Assembly (NCBI RefSeq): GCF_020532555.1
Contig: NZ_JAJBBR010000001.1
Coordinates: 520,182 to 584,181 of the forward strand
Reading direction: 5' to 3'
Source of the DNA: Microvirga lenta
Lineage (GTDB): Bacteria; Pseudomonadota; Alphaproteobacteria; Rhizobiales; Beijerinckiaceae
DNA length: 64,000 nt
The translations under genes and the position numbers were made by a program. Within the stretch, counting starts at the first letter, position 1. The number at the start of each line of letters is the position of its first letter. This document shows positions 45,702-54,653 of the stretch, in pieces. The notes under the pieces are model-generated. The model was not told the DNA's origin. It did not search any database and saw only the letters and a program-made list of their open reading frames with translations.

Positions 45702-47507
45702 ATGACCGCTCGCACCTTCGACAACATCCGGAACTTCTCCATCGTGGCCCATATCGACCACGGGAAGTCCACATTGGCCGACCGTCTGATCCAGACCACG
45801 GGGGCGCTTTCCGCTCGCGAGATGACGGAGCAGGTGCTCGACAACATGGACATCGAGCGCGAGCGCGGCATCACCATCAAGGCGCAGACCGTGCGCCTGG
45901 AATACAAGGCGCAGGACGGTAAGACCTACATCCTGAACCTGATGGACACCCCCGGCCACGTGGACTTCGCCTATGAGGTCTCGCGCTCCCTGGCCGCGTG
46001 CGAAGGCTCGCTCCTGGTGGTCGACGCCTCCCAGGGCGTGGAGGCCCAGACCCTGGCCAACGTCTACCAGGCCATCGACGCCAACCACGAGATCGTGCCG
46101 GTCCTCAACAAGATCGACCTCCCCGCCGCCGATCCGGACCGGATCAAGGAGCAGATCGAGGAGGTGATCGGCATCGACGCGTCGGACGCCGTGCCGATCT
46201 CGGCCAAGACCGGCCTCAACATCGAGGGCGTGCTGGAGGCGATCGTCCAGAAGCTGCCGCCGCCCAAGGGCGACCCGGACGCGCCGCTGAAGGCTCTCCT
46301 GGTCGATTCCTGGTACGACGCCTATCTCGGCGTGGTCGTTCTCGTGCGCATCGTCGACGGCACCATGAAGAAGGGCCAGACCATCAAGATGATGGGGACC
46401 GGCGCTTCCTACAGCCTCGACCGGGTCGGCGTGTTCTCCCCGAAGATGCAGGAGATGGCCCAGCTCGGTCCCGGCGAGGTCGGCTTCTTCACCGCCTCGA
46501 TCAAGGAAGTGGCCGATACCCGCGTCGGCGACACCATCACCGACGACCGCAAGCCCACGGCCGAGGCCCTGCCGGGCTTCAAGCCCGTGCAGCCGGTAGT
46601 GTTCTGCGGCCTCTTTCCTGTTGACGCTGCGGAATTCGAAAACCTGCGCGCCGCCATGGGCAAGCTGCGCCTGAACGACGCCAGCTTCTCCTACGAGATG
46701 GAAACCTCCGCCGCGCTCGGTTTCGGCTTCCGCTGCGGCTTCCTGGGTTTGCTCCATCTCGAAATCATTCAGGAGCGCCTCGAGCGCGAATTCAACCTGG
46801 ACCTCATCTCCACCGCGCCTTCCGTGGTCTATCACCTGAAGCTGCGCGACGGTTCGACCATCGAGCTGCACAACCCGGCCGACATGCCGGACGTGATGAA
46901 GATCGAGGCCATCGAGGAGCCGTGGATCCGCGCCACCATCCTGACTCCGGACGATTATCTCGGCTCGGTGCTCAAGCTGTGCCAGGAGCGGCGTGGCATC
47001 CAGATCGACCTGAACTATGTCGGCAAGCGCGCCATGGTGGTCTACGACCTGCCGCTCAACGAGGTGGTGTTCGATTTCTACGACCGCCTGAAGTCGATCT
47101 CGAAGGGCTACGCCTCCTTCGATTACCACATCTCCGACTACCGCGAGGGCGATCTGGTGAAGATGTCGGTGCTGGTCAACGCGGAGCCCGTCGATGCGCT
47201 CTCCATGCTGGTCCACCGCGACCGGGCCGAGGGCCGCGGCCGCGCCATGTGCGAGAAGCTCAAGGAGCTGATCCCGCCGCACATGTTCCAGATCCCGGTC
47301 CAGGCCGCCATCGGCGGCAAGATCATCGCCCGCGAAACCATCCGCGCCCTGCGCAAGGACGTGACCGCCAAATGCTACGGCGGCGACGCCTCGCGCAAGC
47401 GCAAGCTTCTCGACAAGCAGAAGGAAGGCAAGAAGCGGATGCGCCAGTTCGGCAAGGTGGACATCCCGCAGGAAGCCTTCATCGCCGCCCTCAAGATGGA
47501 CAGCTGA
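45702..47507 (+). CDS. lepA: Elongation factor 4 (LepA), back-translocase GTPase
   Basis: A 601-residue GTPase of the EF-G family. G1 is [10 protein letters not shown] (~13-22), G2 contains [11 protein letters not shown]3 DTPGHVDF, G4 NKIDLP and G5 SAKTG. The EF-4-specific C-terminal domain follows with the basic tail [25 protein letters not shown]. It binds stalled ribosomes and helps assembly and back-translocation. ATG 45702 gives the standard [28 protein letters not shown] start. A hairpin terminator follows the gene. Confidence 0.98.
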   Translation: MTARTFDNIRNFSIVAHIDHGKSTLADRLIQTTGALSAREMTEQVLDNMDIERERGITIKAQTVRLEYKAQDGKTYILNLMDTPGHVDFAYEVSRSLAACEGSLLVVDASQGVEAQTLANVYQAIDANHEIVPVLNKIDLPAADPDRIKEQIEEVIGIDASDAVPISAKTGLNIEGVLEAIVQKLPPPKGDPDAPLKALLVDSWYDAYLGVVVLVRIVDGTMKKGQTIKMMGTGASYSLDRVGVFSPKMQEMAQLGPGEVGFFTASIKEVADTRVGDTITDDRKPTAEALPGFKPVQPVVFCGLFPVDAAEFENLRAAMGKLRLNDASFSYEMETSAALGFGFRCGFLGLLHLEIIQERLEREFNLDLISTAPSVVYHLKLRDGSTIELHNPADMPDVMKIEAIEEPWIRATILTPDDYLGSVLKLCQERRGIQIDLNYVGKRAMVVYDLPLNEVVFDFYDRLKSISKGYASFDYHISDYREGDLVKMSVLVNAEPVDALSMLVHRDRAEGRGRAMCEKLKELIPPHMFQIPVQAAIGGKIIARETIRALRKDVTAKCYGGDASRKRKLLDKQKEGKKRMRQFGKVDIPQEAFIAALKMDS

Positions 47508-47532
47508 GGAAGAATCCGTTCGGTCATCTCGA

Positions 47533-47568
47533 ATGGCACGCCGGTCGGAAGGCCGTGCGTGCCATTTT
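47533..47568 (+). terminator. Intrinsic terminator of lepA
   Basis: ATGGCACGC (47533-47541) pairs with GCGTGCCAT (47557-47565), followed directly by TTTT. Confidence 0.75.
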
Positions 47569-47596
47569 CATGTCGGACGCGCCCCCTCAGGCAGCA

Positions 47597-47845
47597 CTAC
47601 TGCAGAGGCGGAGCCTCTTTGGAGACGATCGTCTCGAGAGCAAGCGTGAGCAGGACCTGACCGGACGGGTCCGTTACGCTCAGGGTCCAATCGCTCCAAT
47701 CGACCTCCGGTGCTCCGGCATCCTGAGAGATTTCCTGTATCGCCTGCAAAGCCTCGGAATGGACGTGATCGAGACTGGACACCTCCACTCCCTCTTCGTC
47801 GATTAAACTGTCGTGCTGCGTGGAAAAGTTGAAAAAGCAACGCAT
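47597..47845 (-). CDS. DUF6894 family small protein
   Basis: An 82-residue protein with the DUF6894 pattern: MRCFFNFSTQHDSLIDEEGVEVSSLDHVHSEALQAI (family consensus MRYFFN...D-x-E-G-x-E...A-x-x-E-A), then a WTLSVTDPSGQVLLTL beta strand. The family is common in Methylobacteriaceae and Bradyrhizobium, often near stress or sensor genes, with no known function. ATG 47845 has GAGG 7 bases upstream. It sits next to the PAS remnant on the same strand. Confidence 0.8.
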   Translation of the reverse strand: MRCFFNFSTQHDSLIDEEGVEVSSLDHVHSEALQAIQEISQDAGAPEVDWSDWTLSVTDPSGQVLLTLALETIVSKEAPPLQ

Positions 47846-47853
47846 GAAAAACC

Positions 47854-48375
47854 TCAGCAGGCTTGATTGTCTCGCCCCTGGAACGGACTGATATCGATCA
47901 GGATGTTGCGAACCCCGACCGGTATGTTGGAGGCACTGCGCAACAGGGTCGGGTACGATGTGAGGCGAACCCGGCTTCCGACTGGCCTCTCTGCAATGGC
48001 ATCCATATCCCGCAACTCCCTGTTCTCGCGCAGGGCAACGGCCATGGGACGGCAGTCGTGCGGGAGCGGCGTTCCGTCGGCCCGGTGGACACGCCAGGAA
48101 CCGCACCGGCGACCCGGACCGAGGACGGGGCGCCACCCCTCAGCATCGGTCACGGAGAGGGCAGCCGGCAGAGCCTGCAGGAGGTCAGGACCGTCGAGCG
48201 CCATCCGTGTCCGGGCCGCATCCGGCGCCGGGCCCGGTCTGATTGCCGGATCTTCGCGTCGAAGCGGGGCCGCAGGACCTTCCAGGTGCGCAGCCGTCCT
48301 GAGACATGGCAGACGCTTCCGCAGGTTTCTGCGGATGTCCTTCGCCTGCACAGCCAATTCGCTGTCTCGGTGCAT
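47854..48375 (-). pseudogene. Degenerate PAS-domain protein fragment
   Basis: An open 173-codon frame whose second half resembles a PAS domain of HWE sensor kinases: a DLLQALPAALSVTDAEG start, then CGSWRVHRADGTPLPHD, PMAVALREN, AERPVGSRVRLTSYPTLLR and VGVRNILIDIS. Compared with the usual family, the strand and F-alpha segment between TDAEG and the CGSWR region (about 14 residues) is missing, the first ~55 residues are not recognisable, and no kinase domain follows. It is most likely a decaying fragment of a PAS histidine kinase, though a functional stand-alone sensor cannot be excluded. Confidence 0.55.
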
Positions 48376-48764
48376 CAGCCACTCCCTCCACCTCGGGCCA
48401 GCGGCGCGCTCAGTAATTTAAATAGTAATAAGGAAGATCCGTTCTGAATAGTAGTTTGTTTACTTATTTCAACGATGGCAACATCAACCATAAGAGGTAG
48501 GATATTGGCGCAAATTCATAACATATATTAAGGACTAAAGTCGTATTGTTGCGAAAAATATTCACGAAATAGCACATATGGGGCTCGGGGAACTGCATCC
48601 GGCATCGGGAGTTCACCCCGCACACAAGGCACCAATCCTGCGCCGGTCCGGAGCTGACCCACGACGCCGTCACGGCAGCGCCAATCCCGTTCGCAGGCCG
48701 CCACAACGGGGATTTCACTCTGAACACCGCAATGTCCAAGCCAACATCTCGTGAGGGATGATTC
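48376..48764. other. AT-rich intergenic stretch upstream of the MFS gene
   Basis: No gene. From ~48405 to ~48580 the DNA is far richer in A and T than the window average. A near-match to the EcfG promoter (GGAAC at 48589-48593, 16 bases, AGTT at 48610-48613) points to the MFS gene but lacks the C of CGTT. Confidence 0.5.
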
Positions 48765-49994
48765 ATGTCTTCGTCTTTGCGCACGACGCTTCCGACCTTG
48801 CTCGCGCTCCTGATCGGCTATGCTCTCATGCAGACCGGCAACACCCTTCAAGGCACGCTGCTCAGCGTCCGCGGCAGCCTGGAAGGCTTCTCCCCTGCGG
48901 AGGTCGGCGCCGTGGGCGCGGCGTTCTGGGTGGGGATCGTGCTCGGCTCGCTCTGGGCCGGCCACGTCATCCAGCAGGTGGGGCACACCCGAACCTTCGC
49001 GGGGCTCGCGGCCGTCGCGGCATCGGCGGCGCTTCTGCATCTGCTCGTCATCGACCCACTGGTCTGGATCGTCGCACGGGCGCTGACGGGCTTCTGCTTC
49101 GCGGGCCTGTTCGTCGTCGTGGAGAGCTGGCTCAACGCCTCCGCGGCCCCGCAGACGCGCGGGCAGATCCTGGGGCTCTACGGCATGACCGGGCTCATCG
49201 CCGGGATCGGCGGACAGATGCTTCTGCCCGCGAGCGATCCTGCGGGCTTCCGGCTGTTCTGTCTCGTGGCCATTCTCATCTCGCTCGCTCTCGTGCCCGT
49301 CGCCCTGTCGCGGGCGACCGCGCCAACCGACGCCGTCGGCGAGGTGAAGATCGACCTGAGGCGCCTCTACCGCCTGTCGCCCTTCGGAGTCGTGGCCGCC
49401 ATCCTGTGCGGCATCACCACGAGCTCGTTCTTCGCCCTGGGGCCGGTCTGGGCCGCGGCGCGCGGCGCGGATACGGTCGGCATCGCCATTATCATGGCCT
49501 GCGGCACCCTCGGCGGCTTCGTCACCACATGGCCCCTGGGCTGGCTTTCCGACCGCATGGACCGGCGCCACGTGATCATCGGCGCGTCCGCCATGGCATC
49601 GGTCATCCTGCTCGCCCTCGTCAATTTCGTTCCGTCAGACATTCCGCTGTGGCTGGTCTGCTTCTACGTGGTCGTCTTCGGCGGCAGCGTCATTCCCACC
49701 TACAGCATCGTCATCGCGCATGTGAACGACATGGTCAGGCCCGGCGAGTTCGTGGCCGCCGCGGGCGGCCTCCTCATTCTGCAGGGGATCGGCGCTGCGG
49801 CGGGTCCGGTCATCGCCGGCATGGCGATGACCGCGTTCGGGCGCATCGGGCTGCCTTACGTCATTGTCGCGGCCCAGGCGCTCATGGCCCTCTGGGGCAT
49901 CTATCGCAGCCTGCAGCGCCCCTCGCCCGCGAGCAAGGAGAGCTTCGTGCCGGAACCTGCCGTGCCCGTGGGGACGGAACTGGGCGCCCGCTGA
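48765..49994 (+). CDS. MFS transporter (YcaD-like)
   Basis: A 409-residue major facilitator with 12 membrane helices. The loop 2-3 motif is replaced by GSLWAGHVIQQVGHTRTF, and the YcaD-subfamily hallmark FVVVESWLNASAAPQTRGQILGLYG is at ~110-135. In the second half GWLSDRMDRRHVIIG is the loop 8-9 motif. The substrate is unknown; members are often annotated as multidrug or sugar transporters. GAGGG lies 7 bases before the ATG. It converges on the SDR gene. Confidence 0.88.
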   Translation: MSSSLRTTLPTLLALLIGYALMQTGNTLQGTLLSVRGSLEGFSPAEVGAVGAAFWVGIVLGSLWAGHVIQQVGHTRTFAGLAAVAASAALLHLLVIDPLVWIVARALTGFCFAGLFVVVESWLNASAAPQTRGQILGLYGMTGLIAGIGGQMLLPASDPAGFRLFCLVAILISLALVPVALSRATAPTDAVGEVKIDLRRLYRLSPFGVVAAILCGITTSSFFALGPVWAAARGADTVGIAIIMACGTLGGFVTTWPLGWLSDRMDRRHVIIGASAMASVILLALVNFVPSDIPLWLVCFYVVVFGGSVIPTYSIVIAHVNDMVRPGEFVAAAGGLLILQGIGAAAGPVIAGMAMTAFGRIGLPYVIVAAQALMALWGIYRSLQRPSPASKESFVPEPAVPVGTELGAR

Positions 49995-50003
49995 GGGCCG
50001 GGC

Positions 50004-50786
50004 CTACACGAGAAGCGACTGCCCGCCGTCGATCCAGACCGGCGTGCCGGTGATGTGTCGGGAGCGGTCCGTGGCGAGGAAGAGCACGAGCTGAGCCACT
50101 TCCTCGCTCGTTCCCGACTCGCCGCCGGTGAGCGGGATGTTGCCGTCGGGATATTCCGCCGCGACCTCGGCCTCGCCGGTGTTGCGCTTGTCGGTGTTCT
50201 CCGTGATTTCCGTGTCGATCCGGCCCGGACACACGACATTGACGCGGATGCGGTGCTTGGCGAGCTCGACGGCCAGCATCTGCACCATGGCGACCTGTGC
50301 CGCCTTCGTGGCCGAATAGGCCGTCGCCCCCGCGCTGGTGAAGGTGCGCGTGCCGTTGATGGAGGCCGTGACGACGATGGAGCCGCCATTGGCCCGCTTC
50401 AGGTGCGGCACCGTGTAATGAAGCGTGAGGTAAGTACCGCGCAGGTTGGTGTTGACGGTGCGATCCCATTCCGCCGGCTGGAGATCGTCGATGGGAGCCC
50501 AGACGCCATTGATGCCTGCATTGGCGAAGACGATGTCGAGACGACCGTAGGCCTCGACGAGGTCCGCAACGGCCTTCTTCATCTGGTCTTCGTCGGCAAT
50601 GTCGGCTACGAGCGGAATGGCCTCGCCGCCGGCGTTCCTGATCTCCTCCGCGGCCTCGCGGATCTCGTCTTCCGTGTGGCTCAGAACGCCGACGCGCGCG
50701 CCTTCCTTCGCCAGAAGGAACGCCGTCGCCCTGCCGATGCCGGATCCAGCGCCGGTCACCAGCGCCACCTTTCCTTCAAGTTCCAT
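50004..50786 (-). CDS. Short-chain dehydrogenase/reductase
   Basis: A 260-residue classical SDR: NAD(P)-binding TGAGSGIGRATA (~12-23), the FANAG motif (NNAG equivalent, ~88), catalytic serine in VVTASINGTRT and Y-x-x-x-K as YSATK, then RVNVVCPGRIDTEIT. It ends with a GTPVWIDGGQSLLV tail typical of glucose/3-oxoacyl reductase-like enzymes. The substrate is unknown. A GGAAC-N16-GGTT sequence 39 bases upstream suggests general-stress control. Confidence 0.92.
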   Translation of the reverse strand: MELEGKVALVTGAGSGIGRATAFLLAKEGARVGVLSHTEDEIREAAEEIRNAGGEAIPLVADIADEDQMKKAVADLVEAYGRLDIVFANAGINGVWAPIDDLQPAEWDRTVNTNLRGTYLTLHYTVPHLKRANGGSIVVTASINGTRTFTSAGATAYSATKAAQVAMVQMLAVELAKHRIRVNVVCPGRIDTEITENTDKRNTGEAEVAAEYPDGNIPLTGGESGTSEEVAQLVLFLATDRSRHITGTPVWIDGGQSLLV

Positions 50787-50824
50787 GAGCTGCCCTTCCT
50801 CGGGTTCGGAGATGCCCCACCATG

Positions 50825-50849
50825 AACCTGAGCCGGGCCGGCTTGTTCC
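50825..50849 (-). promoter_or_regulatory. Probable EcfG-type promoter of the 50-kb SDR gene
   Basis: The minus strand reads GGAAC (50845-50849), 16 bases, GGTT (50825-50828). The GTT core is kept, but the first base of the -10 differs from CGTT. Confidence 0.5.
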
Positions 50850-50864
50850 TTCCGCAGCGGAACT

Positions 50865-51293
50865 TCAGACGGTTGCCGCACGCCGTCCTGCGGCATCCAC
50901 GACGAGTTCTCCGTCTTCCTTGCGGAACTCGCCGAGCTGCGGCGCCGGCAGGATGTCGAGCACGGCTTCCGAAGGGCGGCAGAGCTTGACGCCTGCGGGC
51001 GTCACCACGATGGGGCGGTTGATCAGGATCGGGTGCTCCATCATGGCATCGAGAAGCTGGTCATCGCTCAGCGCCGGATCGTCGAGCCCGAGTTCCCGGT
51101 AGGGCGTTCCCTTCTCGCGGATCGTATCGCGGACGGAGATGCCCATCCGCTCGATGAGCTGCCGGAGCAGCAGCCGGGTCGGTGGCGTCTTGAGGTATTC
51201 GATCACATGCGGCTCGATCCCGGCATTGCGGATCAGGCCCAGCGTGTTGCGCGACGTCCCGCACTGAGGATTGTGGTAGATGATCACGTCCAT
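50865..51293 (-). CDS. arsC: Arsenate reductase (glutaredoxin-type)
   Basis: A 142-residue thioredoxin-fold reductase. The nucleophilic cysteine is in HNPQCGTSRNTL (C11, the CxxxR/S motif), NRPIVVTPAGVKLCRPSEAVLDIL contains the conserved arginine-binding segment, and EYLKTPPTRLLLRQLI is typical of ArsC. It reduces arsenate to arsenite with glutathione and glutaredoxin. No arsB, acr3 or arsR is adjacent, so it is an isolated gene. Confidence 0.93.
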   Translation of the reverse strand: MDVIIYHNPQCGTSRNTLGLIRNAGIEPHVIEYLKTPPTRLLLRQLIERMGISVRDTIREKGTPYRELGLDDPALSDDQLLDAMMEHPILINRPIVVTPAGVKLCRPSEAVLDILPAPQLGEFRKEDGELVVDAAGRRAATV

Positions 51294-51367
51294 GACGTCC
51301 TCCCCATGCCATTATCGATAGGCGCCGGTCGATGACAACGGGAAGACGGCGAAACCTTGGGCCCGGC

Positions 51368-52006
51368 TTATCCCCGGCAGGCGGCGCCGGCCCTCACCTG
51401 CAGCCCCGTCAGGAGCCGCTGGACGAGCGCGTCATGGGCCTCGCCCGTGGGAACGTCGTCAAGGGAAAGTTCGAGCACCCACTCCTTCGAGAGCGGCACG
51501 ATATAGGTCTCGATCGTCATGGCGCGAGCAGCGGTCGGCAGGTTCGCATCGACCCAGGTGGCGCTCCAGCGCGTGGCGCCCGGAACGGGAGACGTCAACG
51601 AGACGGATTGCGCAGGCCGTCCCAGCAATCCTTCGTAGTCCCGCTGCAGGAAGGCGGCGTCGCGGTGGGCGAGATCAGTTTGCGGCAGGTCCTGCAGGTC
51701 GTGCGCGGACCGGAGGCTCACGTCGAGCTTGGCCCTGAACGAGACCGCCTCCAGGCTCGTGCCCCCTTCCTCCCCGGTCAGCCGCCATTCCTGCGGAAGG
51801 GACAGCGAAAAGCAGAGATGGGGGGTCACCCGATTGAGCAGACGGGTTTCACCCATGGCGCCGTGATGGCGGAGTTCGACGGCGCTTCCCCATGCGACCG
51901 GCTCGACGGCAAGGGTGCCCGCCTGGGCCGCCGTAGCGGCAACACATGAGAAGATGACCGCAACGCGGGAGACGAGCGTTCCCAGCCCTTGAGGCAAAGC
52001 CGCCAT
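51368..52006 (-). CDS. Exported protein of unknown function
   Basis: A 212-residue protein with a signal peptide ending AATAAQAGT (cleavage near residue 29). The mature part contains HLCFSLSLPQEWRLTGEEGG and RWSATWVDANLPTAARAMTIETYIVPLSKEWVLELSL, which suggests a beta-rich domain. I do not recognise the family. ATG 52006 is preceded by GGGAGGG. It is divergent from the lytic transglycosylase gene, 139 bases away. Confidence 0.7.
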   Translation of the reverse strand: MAALPQGLGTLVSRVAVIFSCVAATAAQAGTLAVEPVAWGSAVELRHHGAMGETRLLNRVTPHLCFSLSLPQEWRLTGEEGGTSLEAVSFRAKLDVSLRSAHDLQDLPQTDLAHRDAAFLQRDYEGLLGRPAQSVSLTSPVPGATRWSATWVDANLPTAARAMTIETYIVPLSKEWVLELSLDDVPTGEAHDALVQRLLTGLQVRAGAACRG

Positions 52007-52145
52007 CGAACCCTCCCTGCGCTGCGCTTGCTGCTGTTGCAACGCTTTCGCGGGCCCGTGGTTGCCTCCGATCGCAGCCCTCGGCCTTGAGTTGCGCAAG
52101 CATGGCCCTACCTCGCCATCAGGACGGTACGACACTGGGAGAAAG

Positions 52146-52985
52146 ATGATGCCAGCAGCAATCGTGCGCGCCTCTCTTACGGCAGCCATCCTGCTCGCCG
52201 CAGGACAGGCCTCGGCCGCAACCTGCCGCGATCCGGCCGGCTTCGAGAAATGGCTCGGGGACATCGGACGCGAGGCAGTGGAACAAGGCATCTCGCCTCA
52301 GGCGGTGAGAACCGGCCTGGCCGGCGTCAGCTTCGACCAGGGCGTGATCAACAAGGATCGCGGCCAGCGCGTGTTCAAGCAGAGCTTCGAGCAGTTCGCC
52401 GGGCGGATGGTGTCGTCCTACCGCCTGAAGACAGGCGCCACCATGCTCAAGCGCCATGCGGGACTGCTCTCGCGCATCGAGCAGCGCTTCGGCGTGCCGG
52501 GTCCCGTTCTCGTGGCGATCTGGGGTCTCGAAACGGATTTCGGGCAGGTCAAAGGCAATCTGCCGGTCATCCGTTCGGTGGCGACGCTCGCCTACGATTG
52601 CCGTCGGACGGAGATGTTCCAGGCGCACCTTTTCGATGCGTTGAGGATCGTGGATCGGGGCGATCTGGCGCCGTCGCAGATGCGCGGGGCCTGGGCGGGA
52701 GAGTTGGGGCAGACCCAGTTCATGCCCTCGTCCTACATCAAGTACGCGGTGGACTTCGACGGCGACGGGCGGGCGGACATCCTGCGCAGCTCGGCGGACG
52801 CATTGGCCTCCACGGCCAATTATCTGCGCGGGCACGGTTGGGTCAGGGGGCAGGACTGGTCTCCCGGCACCGCCAATTTCGCCGCCATTCGCGAGTGGAA
52901 CAAGTCTCAGGTCTATGCGAGGACCATCGCCTATTTCGCATCGCGGCTCGCAGGCGACGATCCGTCGACGGCCATGAGCCAATAA
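52146..52985 (+). CDS. Lytic murein transglycosylase (MltB-like)
   Basis: A 279-residue periplasmic enzyme. The signal peptide is MMPAAIVRASLTAAILLAAGQASA. The SLT domain of the MltB type has VLVAIWGLETDFGQVKGNLPVIRSVATLAYD (catalytic glutamate in GLETDFG, ~121), then WAGELGQTQFMPSSYIKYAVDFDGDGRADIL. It cleaves peptidoglycan between MurNAc and GlcNAc to give 1,6-anhydro ends. No lipobox is present, so it is likely soluble. GGGAGAAAG overlaps the start region. Confidence 0.92.
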   Translation: MMPAAIVRASLTAAILLAAGQASAATCRDPAGFEKWLGDIGREAVEQGISPQAVRTGLAGVSFDQGVINKDRGQRVFKQSFEQFAGRMVSSYRLKTGATMLKRHAGLLSRIEQRFGVPGPVLVAIWGLETDFGQVKGNLPVIRSVATLAYDCRRTEMFQAHLFDALRIVDRGDLAPSQMRGAWAGELGQTQFMPSSYIKYAVDFDGDGRADILRSSADALASTANYLRGHGWVRGQDWSPGTANFAAIREWNKSQVYARTIAYFASRLAGDDPSTAMSQ

Positions 52986-52993
52986 CGGAGAGA

Positions 52994-53018
52994 GGGTGAG
53001 CGCCGGCGGCGCTCACCC
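52994..53018. terminator. Hairpin between the transglycosylase and TRAP genes
   Basis: GGGTGAGCGCC and GGCGCTCACCC form an 11-bp stem with a 3-base loop between two convergent genes. U-tracts are weak on both sides. Confidence 0.55.
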
Positions 53019-53024
53019 GGTTCT

Positions 53025-54113
53025 TCAGCCGCGCGCGCGGGCGCGGATCATGAAGGTGTCGTAGGCGTATTCGGCCACCTGGAACCAGAGATACTCCTCG
53101 CCGCGGAACGCCTTGTAGCTGTCGTAGAGCTTCTTGAACTCGGGGTTGGACGCCGAGAGCTGGTCGTAGATCTCGTTGGCCGCCTTGTAGGCCGCGTCCA
53201 TGATCTCGGGAGAGAACGGCCGGAGCTGAGCCCCGGCGCCGACGAGGCTCCGCAAAGCGGCCGGATTGCGGGCATCGTATTTCGCCTGCGTGTCCACGTT
53301 CGCATAGCCGGCCGCCGCCACGATGGCAGCTTGGTAGGCCTTCGGCAGTTCGTTCCACTTCTGCAGGTTGATGAAGAAGTGGATCGCCGGCCCGCCCTCC
53401 CAGAAACCGGGATAATAGTAGTACGGCGCCACCTTGTTGAGGCCGAGCTTCTCGTCGTCGTACGGCGCCACCCATTCGGCGGCGTCGATGGTGCCGCGCT
53501 CGAGGGACGGGTAGAGATCGCCGCCCGCGATCTGCTGCGGCACCACGCCGAGCTTGCCCATGATCTGACCGGCCAGGCCGGCGATGCGCATCTTGAGGCC
53601 CTTCAGGTCGTCGACCGTCTTGATCTCCTTGCGGAACCAGCCGCCCATCTGCGCGCCCGTGTTGCCGGCGGGCAGCGCGAACAGGTTGTGCTTGGCGTAG
53701 AACTCGTTGAGCAGATTGTTGCCGTTGCCGTGATAGAGCCAGGCATTGGTCTGGCGCGAGTTCATTCCGAAAGGCAGATTGGTGCCGATGGCGAAGGTCG
53801 GATCCTTGCCCACGTAGTAGTACGAGCAGGTGTGGGTCATCTCCACGGTGCCGCTACCCACCGCATCCGCCGCCTGCGGCGTGCCGACGATCTCGCCCGA
53901 GGCGAAGGGCTGGATGATGAATTTCCCGTCGGTGGCCTCCGCCACGTATTTGGCGAGAAGCTCACTGCCCCCGAACAGCGTGTCGAGGGACTTCGGGAAG
54001 GCGGAGGTCAGACGCCAGCGGATCTCCGGAGCGGACTGGGCGATAGCGGGCTTGGCCACCGTTCCCGCGGCCATGCCGATTGTTGCAGCCTGGAGGAATG
54101 CGCGACGTTTCAT
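53025..54113 (-). CDS. TRAP transporter substrate-binding protein (TakP-like), without membrane partners
   Basis: A 362-residue DctP-family periplasmic binding protein. A twin-arginine-like leader MKRRAFLQAATIGMAAGTVAKPAIAQS precedes the fold. The family features are GGDLYPSLERGTIDAAEWVAPYDDEKLGLNKVAPYYYYPGFWEGGP, with the carboxylate-binding arginine in MRIAGLAG. The YYYPGFWEGGP stretch is characteristic of the 2-oxoacid-binding TakP group. No dctQ or dctM gene is within the window, so it probably works with a distant permease. The ATG at 54113 fits the leader; the frame is open to 54161. Confidence 0.9.
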   Translation of the reverse strand: MKRRAFLQAATIGMAAGTVAKPAIAQSAPEIRWRLTSAFPKSLDTLFGGSELLAKYVAEATDGKFIIQPFASGEIVGTPQAADAVGSGTVEMTHTCSYYYVGKDPTFAIGTNLPFGMNSRQTNAWLYHGNGNNLLNEFYAKHNLFALPAGNTGAQMGGWFRKEIKTVDDLKGLKMRIAGLAGQIMGKLGVVPQQIAGGDLYPSLERGTIDAAEWVAPYDDEKLGLNKVAPYYYYPGFWEGGPAIHFFINLQKWNELPKAYQAAIVAAAGYANVDTQAKYDARNPAALRSLVGAGAQLRPFSPEIMDAAYKAANEIYDQLSASNPEFKKLYDSYKAFRGEEYLWFQVAEYAYDTFMIRARARG

Positions 54114-54321
54114 GGGTGGGCCTTCTTCCTTTTCATATCCTCGGCGGGCCTTTCGAGACATAAAGTTTCAAGAGAGCGCCGAAAATTGTACGAGTTGAGC
54201 TACCACCCTCATAAAGCCCTGTGAAAAAGGTGACAGGCAGGCAGAAGCAAGGATTTCATGCGCTGAGCGCATGCGTCGCCCGCGCGAGGCCGTCTCTCGC
54301 CAGTCCTATCGGCCCGCGATG

Positions 54322-54495
54322 TCAGAAGATCAGTTCGCCCGCTCCCCAGGCCAGGAGCACGAAGATGATGAAGATGACGAGGAAGATGCCGAACAGGACC
54401 TTGGCGATGGTGCGGGCTCCGGATGCCACTCCCGTGAAGCCCAGGGCTCCTGCCACGAGGGAGATGACGAGAAAGATCAGTGCCCATTTCAGCAT
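54322..54495 (-). CDS. DUF1328 (YtjA-like) small membrane protein
   Basis: A 57-residue protein of two membrane helices: [24 protein letters not shown] and [21 protein letters not shown]. This is the standard DUF1328 pattern, including G-x-x-G in the first helix. The function is unknown; members are often stress-induced in related bacteria. Upstream the sequence AGAAC-N18-CGTT is too far from the EcfG consensus to call. Confidence 0.85.
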   Translation of the reverse strand: MLKWALIFLVISLVAGALGFTGVASGARTIAKVLFGIFLVIFIIFVLLAWGAGELIF

Positions 54496-54653
54496 GGCGC
54501 TTGCCCCTGAGTAGAACGGTTCAGCCGAAGGCATAAGTTCTCACTGCAGGCGTGGTTCCACGTTCTCCTCCGCCAGGCCTGGGAGGGCCGGGCCCGACGG
54601 CATCCGCAGAGCCTTCGGGTGACGATGCGCTCCCCCGTCGGCGGGCAGGCCCC

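Noticed and set aside
48464..48784. 106-codon minus-strand open frame in the AT-rich gap before the MFS gene
   Set aside because: It overlaps the MFS start, has no ribosome-binding site, and its sequence looks like translated intergenic DNA.
54496..54545. EcfG-like sequence upstream of the DUF1328 gene
   Set aside because: It reads AGAAC-N18-CGTT: one mismatch in the -35 and a spacer too long for the consensus.
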